The translations under genes and the position numbers were made by a program. A stretch of 64,000 nucleotides of DNA from Nannochloropsis oceanica (taxonomy: Eukaryota > Sar > Eustigmatophyceae > Eustigmatales > Monodopsidaceae): positions 631,501 through 695,500 of the forward strand of contig CP038106.1 in the NCBI GenBank assembly GCA_004519485.1. The letters are read 5' to 3'. Below the pieces are notes generated by a model that saw only the letters and a program-made list of their open reading frames with translations, had not been told where the DNA came from and searched no databases. Positions 50,243 through 62,241 of the stretch are shown here, in pieces. Within the stretch, counting starts at the first letter, position 1. Each line of letters begins with the position of its first letter.

Positions 50243-53200
50243 CTATTTACTCTTTCCCTGTGATTCCTCAACTGCAACCGCCGCCTTCTCTCGAGCCATC
50301 GCCGCACACCCAACATCCCCTATATCCCCCACACCAACAACCTCCCCTGATGGCAACAAAACCTCTTCCCCCGTGGATGCTGGCGCAAGCCAAGGATGAT
50401 GCAAGCATTCTTGGGCAGTTGCGCGTCGCTGTGGGTTAAAGTCCAATAGCGGAATAAGAAAATCCCCCGCAGCCCTCGCGTCTGCTGGAGCAAACTTATA
50501 TTTCTCCCGCAACACCTCCTCGAGACCCCAATACTTCAACGAATGGATATGCTTCAACTCACCCTTGCGATTGAAAAAGTCCCGGGATCTCCGTCCAGAC
50601 GTGGCGTATTTTTTCGGATATTTTCCCAGAAGCTCCATCATTTGAGCCAAATGGTCCTCGTCCCTTCCATAGTGATCGCCCGCCCGGGGGTTGAAGAGCA
50701 AATCACCCGTCAAAAGCTCGAAGACCAAGCAGGCGACAGACCACATGTCAGCGCTGGTGTCGTACTTAGCACCGATTATTACCTCGGGGGCGCGGTATTG
50801 TCGTGTTTGGATGTCTTCGGAGAAGTGTTTATGCGTCCAACAGGCGTTTCCGAGGTCGACGACAACGATACGGCAACCGGCGATCTGTTCTAGGTCTAGT
50901 TTACGTGGTGGAATGGGGGAAGGAGGAATGGAGGAAGGAGGAAGATCGGTGCTGCTGCTGCTACTGCTGCTGCTCTTGCCGTCGTTGTTCTTGCAGCAAT
51001 GCCTGCTTGACGGTTTAGCTGGTTGATATTGATTAGGGTCCTGCTGCTGGAATACATGTTGGAGGCGGTGTTCCAAACCATGGAAACACACACTCTCAAC
51101 GAGTGGTCGCCCATCCGGTGTATGGACTCCATTCAATACCACCTCCATGTCAACTCCCACCAACGCGTACGGAAATTCCTCTGTCTTCTCTCTCTCCCCA
51201 TCCATTATCTCTGGTCCCTTTCGGCTGTTGCTATTACTACTACAACTACTACTACTACCACTACTGCTGCTGCTGCTGCTTCTCGGCTGAGAAGGACCCA
51301 ACATCCCCTGCCACAACCCCGCCGTCGATCCCGTGAGCGTCGCAGGCCTCACCCTCAAAAACTTTAATCCCGGTACTCGATGCTCCAAAAATCCAAGCAC
51401 TGCCCTCGAATTTGCTGCGATATACCGCACACTCCACAATGTCGGCAATGACACCCGCGTCTCAACAGCAGCAGCCGTCGTCGCCTTTCCCTCCATGGCA
51501 ACAGCAACCCGATGGCGCTTGAGCTCCTGTCGGACAAATGATGACCTGAGAGAAGGAAGGTCTACTTTCTTCCCGTGCCCCCGCACCATGAAGGTGGTAT
51601 CTTTCTGAACCACATTCTCTTTCTCATCCACACCCATCAGCTCCGGACTTGGACACAACCGCAAATACCAGTCCCACATCGTCTCGTCCTTGTTCCTTCC
51701 TTCTCCCTCTTTCTTCCCTCCCAAAGCTTTTCGTAGTTTCTCTGCCGAGACGGCTATCATCACCCTCGCTGCTTCTGCCGTTGGTGGGTATGACCATTCC
51801 CCCTGCTGCAGTGGCTGCAGCGTCACCCTTCCGAAGACTGACCCCAGGGGATCGCTCTTCTCCCCTCTCCTTCCTATCGAAGCGAGGGAGGGAGTGGGGG
51901 TCTGTCCAACAAGGACGTTGGAGCGGCAGGGTTCTTCATCGTGGCGGAGGAGGGCTTCCCTTGCGTCAATCATGGGGATGTCTGTGGACCGCCCTTCCCC
52001 CTTCATCTTCCATTCCTTCTCCTCCTTCTCCTCATCCTTCTCTTCCTCCTTTTGCTGCACGCTTTTCTGTGTAAGCTTGACGCCCTCCTGCTCCCCAGTG
52101 ATTTTCTGCTGCTGCACACCTAGGCACAAGGCAGCTGCGCTTATATCTCCTCCCTCCTCTTCTTCCTCCTCCTCATTCCCCCCCTCTTCCTCTCCTTCAC
52201 CATTCCCTCCACCATTTATAGCCGCCTTCGACTCCCCTCCCTTTTTTTTCGCCTTCTGTTTCCTCTTCTGCATCCTCTTTTTCATTCTCCTCCTTTCTTC
52301 CGGCGTCATCTTTGACGTATCCATCCCTCCTCCTCCCCTTTCCTCTCCTCCTCCAGCCCCACCACTACCTACCACAACATCAGGAAGAGGTGCAGTAGCT
52401 GGGTTAAATCCAGGCCTTACCCCTAACACATTCGGGCTCATTGTCAAGGGCAAATCGATCAGTATATTCTCTGGCTTGAGATCCGTGTGAATAATTGCAC
52501 ATCGCCGATGCAAAAAATCCAAGCCCTGGCACACCTGTCTCGCGATGCTCTTCACCAGCCCCAGTGGCAACCCGCGGTATTCCGTCTGCTTGATGACCGA
52601 TAATAAATTACAACCCAACACTTCAAAGACCATACACACGTGCCGGCCATTCGGCCCTCGAATCTCAAAATGATCAAGCAACCGAACCACGTGCCTGCTG
52701 TTGTCGATATCTACGGCAGCAGTGACAACGCCGCTCTTCCCCTTCCCAGCCTGTTTTTTGACAGCGCTCAACAAATCAATTTCATCCCGAGCCGCCTCTC
52801 TGTAGTGCTCCGCGCTCTTCTGCACCTTCAAAGCGACATACCTCCTCCCCCCCTTCCTCGGTACCCATACCCCTTCCTCCCCCCCTTCCTGCCCTCCGCC
52901 ATCATCTGCTGCAACACTCATATCCCGCGCCAGCCATACGGTGGAGAAGTGGCCCCAGCCGAGTTTTCTCACAATCAAGTAACGACCATGGTGATAGACA
53001 TCACCAACACTCACCCGATGGTACCCTCCCGGTCGGTAACCCTCCTCGCCCTCGTCCTCTTCTGAGGAAGAAGACGAAGACACTGATGTGGAAGAGGTGG
53101 AGGAAGAACGGGAGGAAGAGGCTGCCCCGCGGGAAATTGAGGAGGAGAGGGACGAGCTGATGGCGGCAGAACGGGAGGGGGAGCTTGAGTGGGACGAGAA

Positions 53201-53505
53201 GGAATCATCATCGTCCAAGCCTAGCTTTACCAAACTGGCCGTGGCTGCAGTCGTCCGTTGGTGTTGTCGCTGCTGCTGCTGCTGCTGCTGCTGTTGCTGT
53301 TGCTGTTGCTGTGTCGGATGCGGACGGAGATGAGGCAACCGTGGCTTGATGCCGTTGCGGGCACGCTTTTTCCTTGCGGCCAAGGGGACTGGGGGTGATG
53401 TTGGGGATCGGGATATGCACATGTGAGTGCGAGGAAATGAAGGATCACAAGGAAGCAAGACAGATTCTTTCCGAAGCAGCACCTATTCGACATACCTGAG
53501 CTCAT
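50243..53505 (-). CDS. SR-protein kinase (SRPK family)
   Basis: Two exons: 53505-53496 (10 nt, ATGAGCTCAG) and 53388-50243, 1051 aa. The microexon gives MSS and joins VPLAARKKRARNG; donor gtatgt, acceptor cccccag. After a Gln tract (CAG repeats) and a Ser-rich acidic region, the kinase starts GRYLIVRKLGWGHFSTVWLA, with Lys in YVALKVQKSAEHY, and the SRPK-specific loop IIHTDLKPENILI. A spacer of ~480 residues (basic, Glu- and Ser-rich) splits the kinase, as in SRPKs. The second half has VVDLGNACWTHKHFSEDIQTRQYR and SADMWSVACLVFELLTGD. SRPKs phosphorylate RS domains of splicing factors. Converges on P5C reductase. Confidence 0.93.
53254..53313 (-). repeat. CAG/CAA repeat encoding poly-Gln in SRPK
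   Basis: Read on -, a mostly CAG tract with CAA interruptions gives a Gln run near residue 30 of SRPK, immediately before an RQHQR segment. Confidence 0.9.
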
Positions 53506-53916
53506 GATAGCGAGTTGCGTGTCTGCTTTTGGGAAAAGCGTAGTTGTGATGGTTAGCTGTGCAGATCTGTGGCAAGGAGGTTGGAGATTAGGGAACTGGA
53601 CTCCCTTTTCCGCCCTCGTGGGTCTGCGCGGTGCTTGACCTAGCCCTACCTATATGCATGTATAGGCAATCAACATGATTTGAGAATGTCTGTGAGGCTT
53701 GTTGTGTGTGGTAGTGGGCATGACACACTTCGAGAGGGCGATTTAGAGGAGGTTGGTGACGCTTCCGCGTGCTCTGAATCCGAGCGTGTACACGTCCCAT
53801 CACCATAGTCTCTGATTAATGCAGTGCCCACCACTCCCCACATTACAACCCTTTCGTCTACAGGCAACCGGGCCACTCGCTCGCGGGCCGGGCTCCTACA
53901 TCTTCTGCTCCGGAAC
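53506..53916. promoter_or_regulatory. Divergent intergenic region (SRPK / rhomboid), ~411 bp
   Basis: Opposed starts. The rhomboid frame is open upstream to about 53824 without ATG, so an upstream exon joined at one of the acag/gcag sites near 53824 or 53863 is possible. Promoter role inferred. Confidence 0.4.
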
Positions 53917-55069
53917 ATGCCTGGCCCCTCCCACGCCCCCTTCCCCCACAAGACCTGGGCAAACTACTTGGACGTGCTCCTGCCTCTAGTAACAGGCTTT
54001 TTGGTCGTGCCCTTAGAGGATGCGCATGATGCCCCTCAATGGCTGCGGGAACTCTATGCCCTGAGCCCGGTCACACCGAAATTTGCTCACGAGCACCTTG
54101 TCTTTTCCCGCTCAGCGTGGACGGAAGGCAGGTACTACACCGCCGTGACGCATTGCTTATCCCATGAGAACCCCTCACACCTATTCAACAACATCTCTTC
54201 ACTCGTGTTTGCTGGAAAGAATGTCTACACACACACCGCAAATACCTTTGAATTCTACCTGATTTTCTTTTCGAGCGTTGGGGCATCGGCCTACCTAACT
54301 ACGCTGAAGGACGAGCTCCAACTCATGCCGATGGCACAGTCTTTTGTGCCACGCAACCCTTTCCCGTCGTCTTGGAGGCGCTTACATGGGTGGTACGACA
54401 ACAAGGCTGGTAAAGTCACTCGTTCTGCGAACCATTTTCTTAGTCAGTATGTCATTTATCGGGGCGCGAGCGCGGGTGTATTCGGTTTGATTGGCGCTTC
54501 GGCTGTGATTCAAGTCGAAGAGTTGTGGGCTTGGGGACATGAGATGTGGATGATCTACCGACAAAAGACGTCTGTGGATTCGACAACATGGAGGCGGCTG
54601 GGTCTAAGCTTCCTGGGACTAGGTAAGAAGATGATTTAAGCTTTTGGAGGTTGGTTGGTCGGGGATGTAGATGCATAAGACTTTCTGACTGATCGTGAGA
54701 TAGGCTTGCGCGAGTGAGTAAAATTATTTAATCGCACTTTCTAAGTGAAATCAATGAGACTTACCGTAATGTATGGACTTCGCTAGTCCATTCCTGCTTT
54801 GCAGACAAGCAAGTAACTTACAAGCGTCACACACTTTCGTATTAGGTTACAACTTTTGCAGCCTTTATGGCATGATAAAAGGCGAATATTTGCTCCGGAG
54901 CACCAACGATGGTATTGGCCACAGCTTCCACATTGATGGATTTGTATCCGGGGCGATTATCTATGTTGGTGTCCGGTGCGCCGAGGGGGTGACAAAGTAC
55001 GCCAAGGGGCGTAACCGGCAACGCGGTATCGGTCGTCGTCTGGGAGGGAGAGGGACAACTGAGACTTAA
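53917..55069 (+). CDS. Rhomboid-family intramembrane serine protease
   Basis: Two exons: 53917-54622 and 54846-55069, 309 aa from the ATG at 53917. Features: YYTAVTHCLSHENPSHLFNNISSL (HxxxN element, cited in part: HLFNNISS), the catalytic serine in RGASAGVFGLIGA, and after the intron the catalytic histidine in GHSFHIDGFVSGAI. About 90 residues lie between the HLFNN element and the GASAG serine, longer than usual and partly hydrophilic. The C-terminus is basic. The compartment is not clear: no strong targeting peptide is seen at this start. Rhomboids cleave membrane-spanning substrates within the bilayer. Converges on ABCG across 156 bp. Confidence 0.82.
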
Positions 55070-55225
55070 GGGAACCATGTAACAAAAGCTCTTTTTGATA
55101 ACTCCAAATGTATAAAATAGCAATTTTCGATGTAATTCAGACTTGAAGAGGAATCATGAAGAGTCTCGCATGAAACCTGTTTGTCTGGATTGTTTTTATT
55201 TATAGCTCTTGGTATACATGACTAT

Positions 55226-58200
55226 CTATCGTCCCTCATTTTCCCACAATCGCTCGCGACTAAGCCTAGAGATTACACCATCGGCTATACTAGACGGCGC
55301 CATAGGCGATACTAGAGCTTGGTATCGAGGCTTGTTGTATCGCATAATGGCGTAAGCTATAAAGTTGAGCGCAATTGTCAAGACCACCAAGCCAGCCGCG
55401 CCGTCTCCGACAGTGCTGCCCGCGAAGCCAATATCGGCAATTGCCTCGGCGCCCGTCGCAAAGCAGTTCCTGTCCCGTTTTGTGCATATCAACATCGTGT
55501 CCTCAAATTCGTTGACGACAAGCGCTTGGAAGGACCACTTCATGAGCGACAAATCTGCCACCCACCGGGCCGCTGCCGGCAACGATTGGATGCTTATATA
55601 GAACCCGCCTGAAATGAGCATGACAACCGAGATAGGATTGGCCAAGACAGCCGCCACTTCGGCAGAAGATGACACTGAGCTAATGGCCATGCCCAGTGCC
55701 ACGGCGGCAATGGACTCCAAAGTGATGATCCCCATAAACACCAGAAACCTGTATAACTCGGGCCGCAAACCGGCCATCCAGTAGACGATGGTCCCCAGCA
55801 CCAAGGGGCTGATCAGGTGAAATGGTAGCTCGCTGAAGAACTGTAGAATAGTAGACGCGGGTGGAAATGGAGTTCGGAAAAAAATACATGAGCGGCTTGG
55901 TTTGGGTGACAGGTATTGGATATTTCACCCCTTGAAGAAATGGGGCCTTTGAGAGAAAGAACATGGGAAATGGCACGTGTATTGGCTGTAATGTGATCGA
56001 CGTTGGAATGTTAGTCGCCATCCTGGACATTGCATGTGTGTGATATGAAGCAAAGTATATTATCATCTAATACCATTTACAAAGGACAATTAAACAAAAA
56101 AGTTTCCTAACCACCTTTGAGATGTTAAATTCATACTGTCCTTTTACCTTGGCGAGGTAGTAGGCGGATATGTGGTAGCTGTTGCAGGCACGCTCACGCA
56201 GCACAATTTTGCGCTCCTTGGGAAATGTTCCACAGACTGTAGTGATAAGGCCGAACGCTTGATTGATAGTAACGAAGAAGAGGACACCTTTTCTGTCGTA
56301 GATGGACTGCTGACCGTTGCCTACGTTGCTGTACATGGCACCAACCAAGACGCCTAGCAAGGCGCTGATGCCAAATTTAGCTAAAATCACCTCCGTATTT
56401 CGTAGAGAGTCCCTTACAGAGCGCCACGCTAGAAGAATGAATTGCTGAGCCCAACTGGAGCCCTTTCGACTCTCACCAAACATTCCCTCCGCAAAAGATT
56501 TTTGCGCTCGATTCTGTGATGCGTGTTGCGTGTAAATGGAGACATGGAGAGCGTTTGATTACATGAATTCAGTTAGATAAGTTCGAAAAGAAGCATAGCT
56601 GTCGTGACTGTCGAATCTGAGCGCGCACACATACAGACAAGCACGCATACATCCCCCTCTATTAATTAGAATACATACCAAGACGCTTGGTTGTGGTAGC
56701 GAATAAGAGGATGCGATGGCAGGTAGGTCACGTTGTGCGCATGAGCATATGCCTTCCCTTTCCAGGTTTTTCTGGTAGAGGGCAGTGATGCGCGCCTTGG
56801 TCTCCTGTTCCGCTTCGGTCGATCGGAAGTCCTGAGGAAAGGAGGACAACATAATTATTCAAAGGCCTAGCATATTTATTGCGACTCGTCCGATCAACAA
56901 GCTTACCGTAGCGATCAAATCCAAGAGAAAGTCTGCGGCGTTCCAGAGTGGAGGACACTTCCAGCCAATTTCTTCAAAATATTTGACTGCGTCTCCGGTT
57001 TGGCCAAAGAAGATGGTCTGCCCGTCCGACAGGAGGTGCAACCGGTCAAACATCTGTCAAATATAGGTAAGTTGATGGTTACTATAATGTTTCAGATTGA
57101 AAGTTGTTCGGTATAAAGTGTTGGAGGAGCTCGTGAAAATGATAAATCTATCTGTAAATGTACCTGGAAAATGGAGGAGCGGGGTTGGTGAATGACCGTG
57201 ACGATCGTTCGGCCTTCAACAGCCAGGGTCTTGAGCGCCGACACAACAGACTGTGCTTGGAAACTGTCTAAGCCACTTGTCGGTTCTGTATGTGTAATAT
57301 GCGCGACATCTAAGGTTTCAATTCATTTTTTTTGAGCTCATTTATACATTTACCGTCCAAGAACATGACTGAAGGCCCAGAGATGAGCTCCACAGCGATC
57401 ATGACCCTCTGTAGTGCAATAGAAAAGGGAACAAAATGAGAGTGAGTTTTTTTTTAAAGCGTCAAATAAATTTCATGCCACAAGTACGCACCCGTCGTTC
57501 ACCGCCGCTGACACCGCGTGCTCGTTCATTCCCTATGATTGTGTTTTGTGCCTTGACTAGACCCAGCTCTTGAACAATTGCTTCCACCTCTCTGTGTGAG
57601 GAGAAAGGAGTGTGACCGAAAAGGAAGAGAAGTGTGATAAAGTCACGAGGGTATTCTGTTAAACCCTACAACAACAGAAAATTGAGACGCAAAGCCCCAG
57701 CGCCAAGTTCTGCGCATTAGGCTGTGGGATAAATACATAAATAATGGAGTATGCTTGAACGTGCAGATGGGCTCAGTGGTTGAATTTGAGGTAGAAGGGA
57801 TGATGAAAAATCCGTTGGATTATTTCCACGACCGTCTATTTTCTCCTTCTCTTTACCTCATCTTATCATCGTACGAGATTGTCCCTGGCAAGTGTAGCTG
57901 CGCAGATAGCCAGATGGTCTCCTTGACGGTCAGAAAGGCGTAGAGGATATCATCTTGCATCACATAGGCCGAGATGCGCTTAAAGTTGCTGTCGTTGCGA
58001 GGCTGACCATTGACGAGCATCCACCCCGAAAGTGATGCCCCTTTGCCGTACTGAATACGACCTGATTTTGATGTGCGTTGTTTTGATGACAGATATAAAA
58101 TAAGCATCGTGACAAATTTTGCATCCGTCCTCATTCACATCACATACTTCTCCCTCCTTGATGTCTTCCAAAGACATTTTATCGTCCTCTACTAAAGAGG

Positions 58201-59084
58201 AGCTGTATTTCTGGTTCACTTTCTGGTTATGTTTACAGATAAGTTTACGTACCAGCTAGCGCATTCAACAAGCTTGTCTTGCCCGAGCCTATTTGAAAGT
58301 AGGGATAGGTATATATACATATTAGAGAGGGAAAAATGGCACCCTATATTCCTCGTACAATGCTCCTTCCTACCACATATACCTGAAGGACCCATGATGG
58401 CCAAAATTTCACCGCTCGTTGCCTTGCCCGACTGATTCGTAAGCACCTAATGAATAGTGTGAGTGTGGAGGAGCGATGATTCGTGAGAAGGGACGAGAGA
58501 AGAAAGGGAACGTCTAAAATATACGCATTCTTCTGCGAAATGAAGGAAAATTGAGACTCATACAAAGGAAAGAGTGCACACACCCTGAGCTCATAATGGA
58601 ACAATGTGTGATGGCGAGCCTATCGGTGTGATGTGACGTCCCCACCAAGGACAACATACGCTCTACATCATCAGCTCTTCTCTCACCTTCTTGACGATGC
58701 TGCCCTTCTTTCCTTCGCGGACAGTATAGTTGATATCCACCCATTGCAAGTCCACGCTTTCGAAATGGCTGGTTGTCTTGATCTCCTTGGGGGTGGGCAT
58801 ATCGCTATGGGTCGTATTAACAGCGGCCTCCTCCAGGCTGAGTGTAGAAGAGAGACAGAGAGAGTGGACCAGAGTAAGTGAAGACTTTAAATCTGCATAC
58901 GACTATGGCTCAATCAGAGAATCACTTGCACATACCCAGTGGGGGACCGCGGCACGGCTTGAACGGCGGTGCGAGTCGGAGGAGGAAGAGGAGGAGGTGC
59001 AGTTTTCGCCGGAGAGGATCCGGACGGAGGAGTGAAACGCAGGCGTTCGTGGGCCGCACTGATATATTTCGATATAGAATTCAT
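55226..59084 (-). CDS. ABCG-subfamily half transporter
   Basis: Twelve exons: 59084-58936, 58837-58687, 58446-58383, 58288-58253, 58061-57857, 57591-57492, 57408-57354, 57285-57164, 57053-56907, 56831-56679, 56513-56148, 55840-55226; 720 aa, all phases agree. The ATP-binding domain comes first: [22 protein letters not shown] (Walker A across intron 3), [19 protein letters not shown] (Q-loop), [10 protein letters not shown] signature, [13 protein letters not shown] (Walker B) and [11 protein letters not shown] (H-loop). The membrane domain has [18 protein letters not shown] and [13 protein letters not shown]. This NBD-TMD order is the white/ABCG type. It acts as a homo- or heterodimer; substrate unknown (lipid, sterol or wax-like is common). 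It is the most intron-dense gene here. Confidence 0.93.
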
Positions 59085-59424
59085 GCTTGGTTCTGTTGAG
59101 GGCTATATGTATGTGTTGTGGGGGGAGTTAGCGCGCATGTGTGGGGACACAGGAGGCAGGAAAGTAGAAAGCCGTTGAAAACTTGCGTTAACGGAGAATC
59201 AAAAATCGCTTCCATCATGACCCCCGATGAAGACGAATCACAGCCCTTGAAAGCACGTGATTCTGCCCAGAAAACCTTGAAAGAGACTGAACCTGCCCCC
59301 GGAGGTTTTCCCCAAGGCTTCTGCTGTCCTCCATGCCTCAAGACTTATCGCGCAAAGCCTCCCCTATGATTTCCTGATCCACAACAGCAGGACCCCTCCA
59401 TCGCACCACTCTCAGCGTTTTCGT
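59085..59424. promoter_or_regulatory. Divergent intergenic region (ABCG / D-glutamate cyclase), 340 bp
   Basis: Opposed starts. A + frame at 59118-59369 is open but unrecognised and ends before the next ATG. Promoter role inferred from position. Confidence 0.4.
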
Positions 59425-60426
59425 ATGACTACCACCACACCATCACTACAAGACAAAAACATCAGTCCTGGATCTCTCCGCCTGTTGGCCCGAGAAGGGA
59501 AATTCACATGCAACACTTCTGGATGCTGCCCCGGCTACGTGCAGGCTAACCTTGTTATTTTGCCGCGCGAGCACGCCTTCGACTTCATGACCTTTTGCGT
59601 GCGCAACTTTAAAGCCTGTCCCCTCCTAGATGTTACGGATCCAGGTAATCCCCACCCGCCCGCATGGCTCGTCAAGGGTGGTGCCGATTTGCGGACAGAC
59701 TTGCCAAATTATCGAGGTACGTGTAAGGTTTAAAGCTTCAGTGGGAGTGAAGAAATTTAAGAAAGAGAATTCGACCCATTTTATCGAGGTGCACTCTCAA
59801 ATTCCTCGGCGATACAGCCACGAAACATGAATTGAAGGAGTAAGAGCGTCATTCATAACTCAGCCATATATCGATCATTTCTACCCTTCGCAACCACAGT
59901 GTGGCAAGACGGCACACTCCTCCATGAGGTCGATGACATTCGAGCCTTTTGGCGACAGGACTCTGTAGCCTTCCTTCTTGGTTGCTCATTTTCCTTTGAT
60001 GAAGCCCTCCTGCAAGCCGGCCTGCCAGTACGCCACATCCAAGAAGGCAAAAATGTTTCCATGTACAAAACTACCATCCCGTGCCGTCCCGCAGGGCGCT
60101 TCAAAGGGAATATGGTCGTGTCCATGCGTCCGTTTCATCCCCAGCAAGTCAGCCACGTTATCCAAGTCACTTCCCGATTCAAGGCCGTCCATGGTGCACC
60201 AGTTCACGTGGGTGATCCTGCCGCTATCGGCATCGCTGACTTAAGCAGACCAGATTATGGAGAGGCTGTCTTGGTAGCCAAGGGGGAGGTGCCTGTGTTT
60301 TTTGCATGTGGTGTCACCCCACAAAATGCCGTATTGACAAGTAAACCGAGAGGGATTGTGATTACACATGCCCCAGGTGCCATGTTCGTGACAGATGTGT
60401 TGAATGAGGCCTTGACGTTGAGTTAA
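59425..60426 (+). CDS. D-glutamate cyclase / UPF0317 (DUF1445) family protein
   Basis: Two exons: 59425-59716 and 59900-60426, 272 aa. Family signatures are dense: [49 protein letters not shown] across the intron, [72 protein letters not shown] and [12 protein letters not shown]. Vertebrate DGLUCY contains this domain and converts D-glutamate to 5-oxo-D-proline in mitochondria; bacterial relatives are single-domain, as here. No clear targeting peptide is visible at this start, so location is open. The single-domain form could reflect a bacterial origin, not tested here. Confidence 0.9.
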
Positions 60427-60720
60427 GCTGGACTGCAAAAGAAAGAAGAAAACGAAAAGCACGGTAAAAGCGTTATCAGCGTCTTTTTGGCTCTTGGCCC
60501 ATTCCATCTCAGTTCCCACGAAATGCGTTGAGTTCTTAACCTCGGTAACAAATGCCAAAATTATAAATTTACAAGCATATACACACTACTGTCTATACGT
60601 ACATAAACAGATATCCGTCTAACCTATCAATTTGGCTGGCCAAAATCTTCTCCCTACCTCGTTCCATAAAATGAAAACAATTTCACTCCAAACGCACATA
60701 CCTGCAGGTGATACATTTAC
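60427..60720. other. Convergent intergenic region, 294 bp
   Basis: AT-rich 3' flank of two genes. Nothing further seen. Confidence 0.4.
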
Positions 60721-62241
60721 TCATGACATTCTGTTATACCAAAGCTCCATCAAATCCCCTTCCCCCAGTTTGAACAAGACCGCCGCCACCCCCACCACGG
60801 CCGCCGCAGCCACCCAGAGTGAGGTGGAGGAAGGCGGCGACGAAGCCGACGACCACAACGCCCCTTTTTTCTCGTTACCCACAACACCCGCCGCTGATGG
60901 CATCTGGACTCCCGCTAGGTAAGCCTGTCGGCGTCGCTGTCTCGTGTGTTTGCACCGGACACTCCGTCCTTCCTCCCGTCGTCGATCTTCGCGCAGCAAC
61001 CAATCAGGGGGAGCTTCTTTTTTATACCATTCCACATGAGGAAAATTCAAAGCGTGCACTTCTTTCTTCCTCGCCAGGTCTCTCAAGAAAGGGTGACCAT
61101 GCAGTCGAACGAGTTTGGCAGGAGGAAGGGAGAGAAGCAAGCGATGTGCACGGGCGATGAGGGTTTCCACCGGTAAGTCGGGACGGGAGGCAAGGCGGGA
61201 GAGGAAGGAGTGGACTGCGGAGAAGTCCTTGTCCTCCAAAGCAAAAAGCTCGGTTTTGGCTTCCAGGATCATGGCGGCGGCAAGGTAGAGAGGAAATAAG
61301 GGAGGGCCTGACAGAAAGGCATCGAACAATCGAGCTGTTATTTCGAGATTATGACAATCATGCGCCCACCAAGCAATGACCCATGGCAAGCACACGTATG
61401 CGTGGATGCCACACGCCCGGAGGCAAGCACCGACGTCGCCATCAGCAGCTTCGACGAGGGGGAGAAGCAGTTCTAATAGAGGGGTGAGCACAGAGAAGTC
61501 TGGTCGGCGGGTATAATCACCTAGATAGTAGAGGGCTACCCGCTCAGCAACTGCGAAGCAAAGATCATCGTCTTCAGTCATGACGAGGACGAGGACAGAG
61601 AGGACGTCGTGAAAACCTTGATAGTAGTGAAGAGTCGGATGCTTGCTCATCAAGGCGTTGATCATCTTCGCTAGCAGCCTTCTTCGACTCCCTCGCTTCC
61701 GCTTCTTGGCATGCGGCATGTGGTAGTGCCAGAGCGAGCGAGCGACGTCACGCCCGATTTGGTCACTCCATTGATTGCGCGCCACTTGGTCATGGAAGGA
61801 GGGCTGAGATTCGAAGCGGTTGAGGCCCAATAGCTTTGGCCATATCACGGATCGAAGCGCATTGTTACAGAATCCATCACCGGGGGCCAGGGCCTACGAA
61901 GGGGGCAGAGATGCGGAAAGGGTTCAATTAGGAGGACGTGTGCGTGCGTTGTGGGCAAGCGAAATGGGTCTTGGTGGGAGGGGTTTCAATAATTGTAGGA
62001 CCCCAGCACGTTGAGGAGAGCTTCAGGGCAACATGTATGCATCGGGATCGCGGGTAGGGCAAGCGAAGATAAGGGTTTTGGGAATCTGCCAATGGGCTTG
62101 TGGAAATCGATTTCGATGGCGACTTACCAAGGCCCTAAGCTTCTCCAAAGGCACAGGATTTTGGACGATGAGATCTCGAATGGCCTTCTCTCTTTGTGCC
62201 ATGGAGGTACTGCGGCCGTTTCTTCTGGCATCCTCAGACAT
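60721..62241 (-). CDS. TBC1D20-like Rab GTPase-activating protein, tail anchored
   Basis: Two exons: 62241-62128 and 61893-60721, 428 aa. The join gives KLRAL|ALAPGDGFCN before the TBC domain start LRSVIWPKLLGL. Catalytic fingers: the arginine finger region DQIGRDVARSLWHY and the glutamine finger LHYYQGFHDVLSV (IxxDxxR and YxQ motifs). GIHAYVCLPWVIAWWAHD and LFDAFLSGPPLFPLYLAAAMI follow as in TBC1D20. A C-terminal hydrophobic helix (LWVAAAAVVGVAAVLFKL) suggests ER anchoring, also as in TBC1D20, which inactivates Rab1/Rab18 in animals. Divergent from the Ser-rich gene at the right end. Confidence 0.9.

Noticed and set aside
51690-52490. Open frame of 266 codons on + opposite SRPK
   Set aside because: It lies antisense to the low-complexity spacer of SRPK and is Ser/Pro/Phe-rich from reading CT-rich sequence; the SRPK frame explains this DNA.
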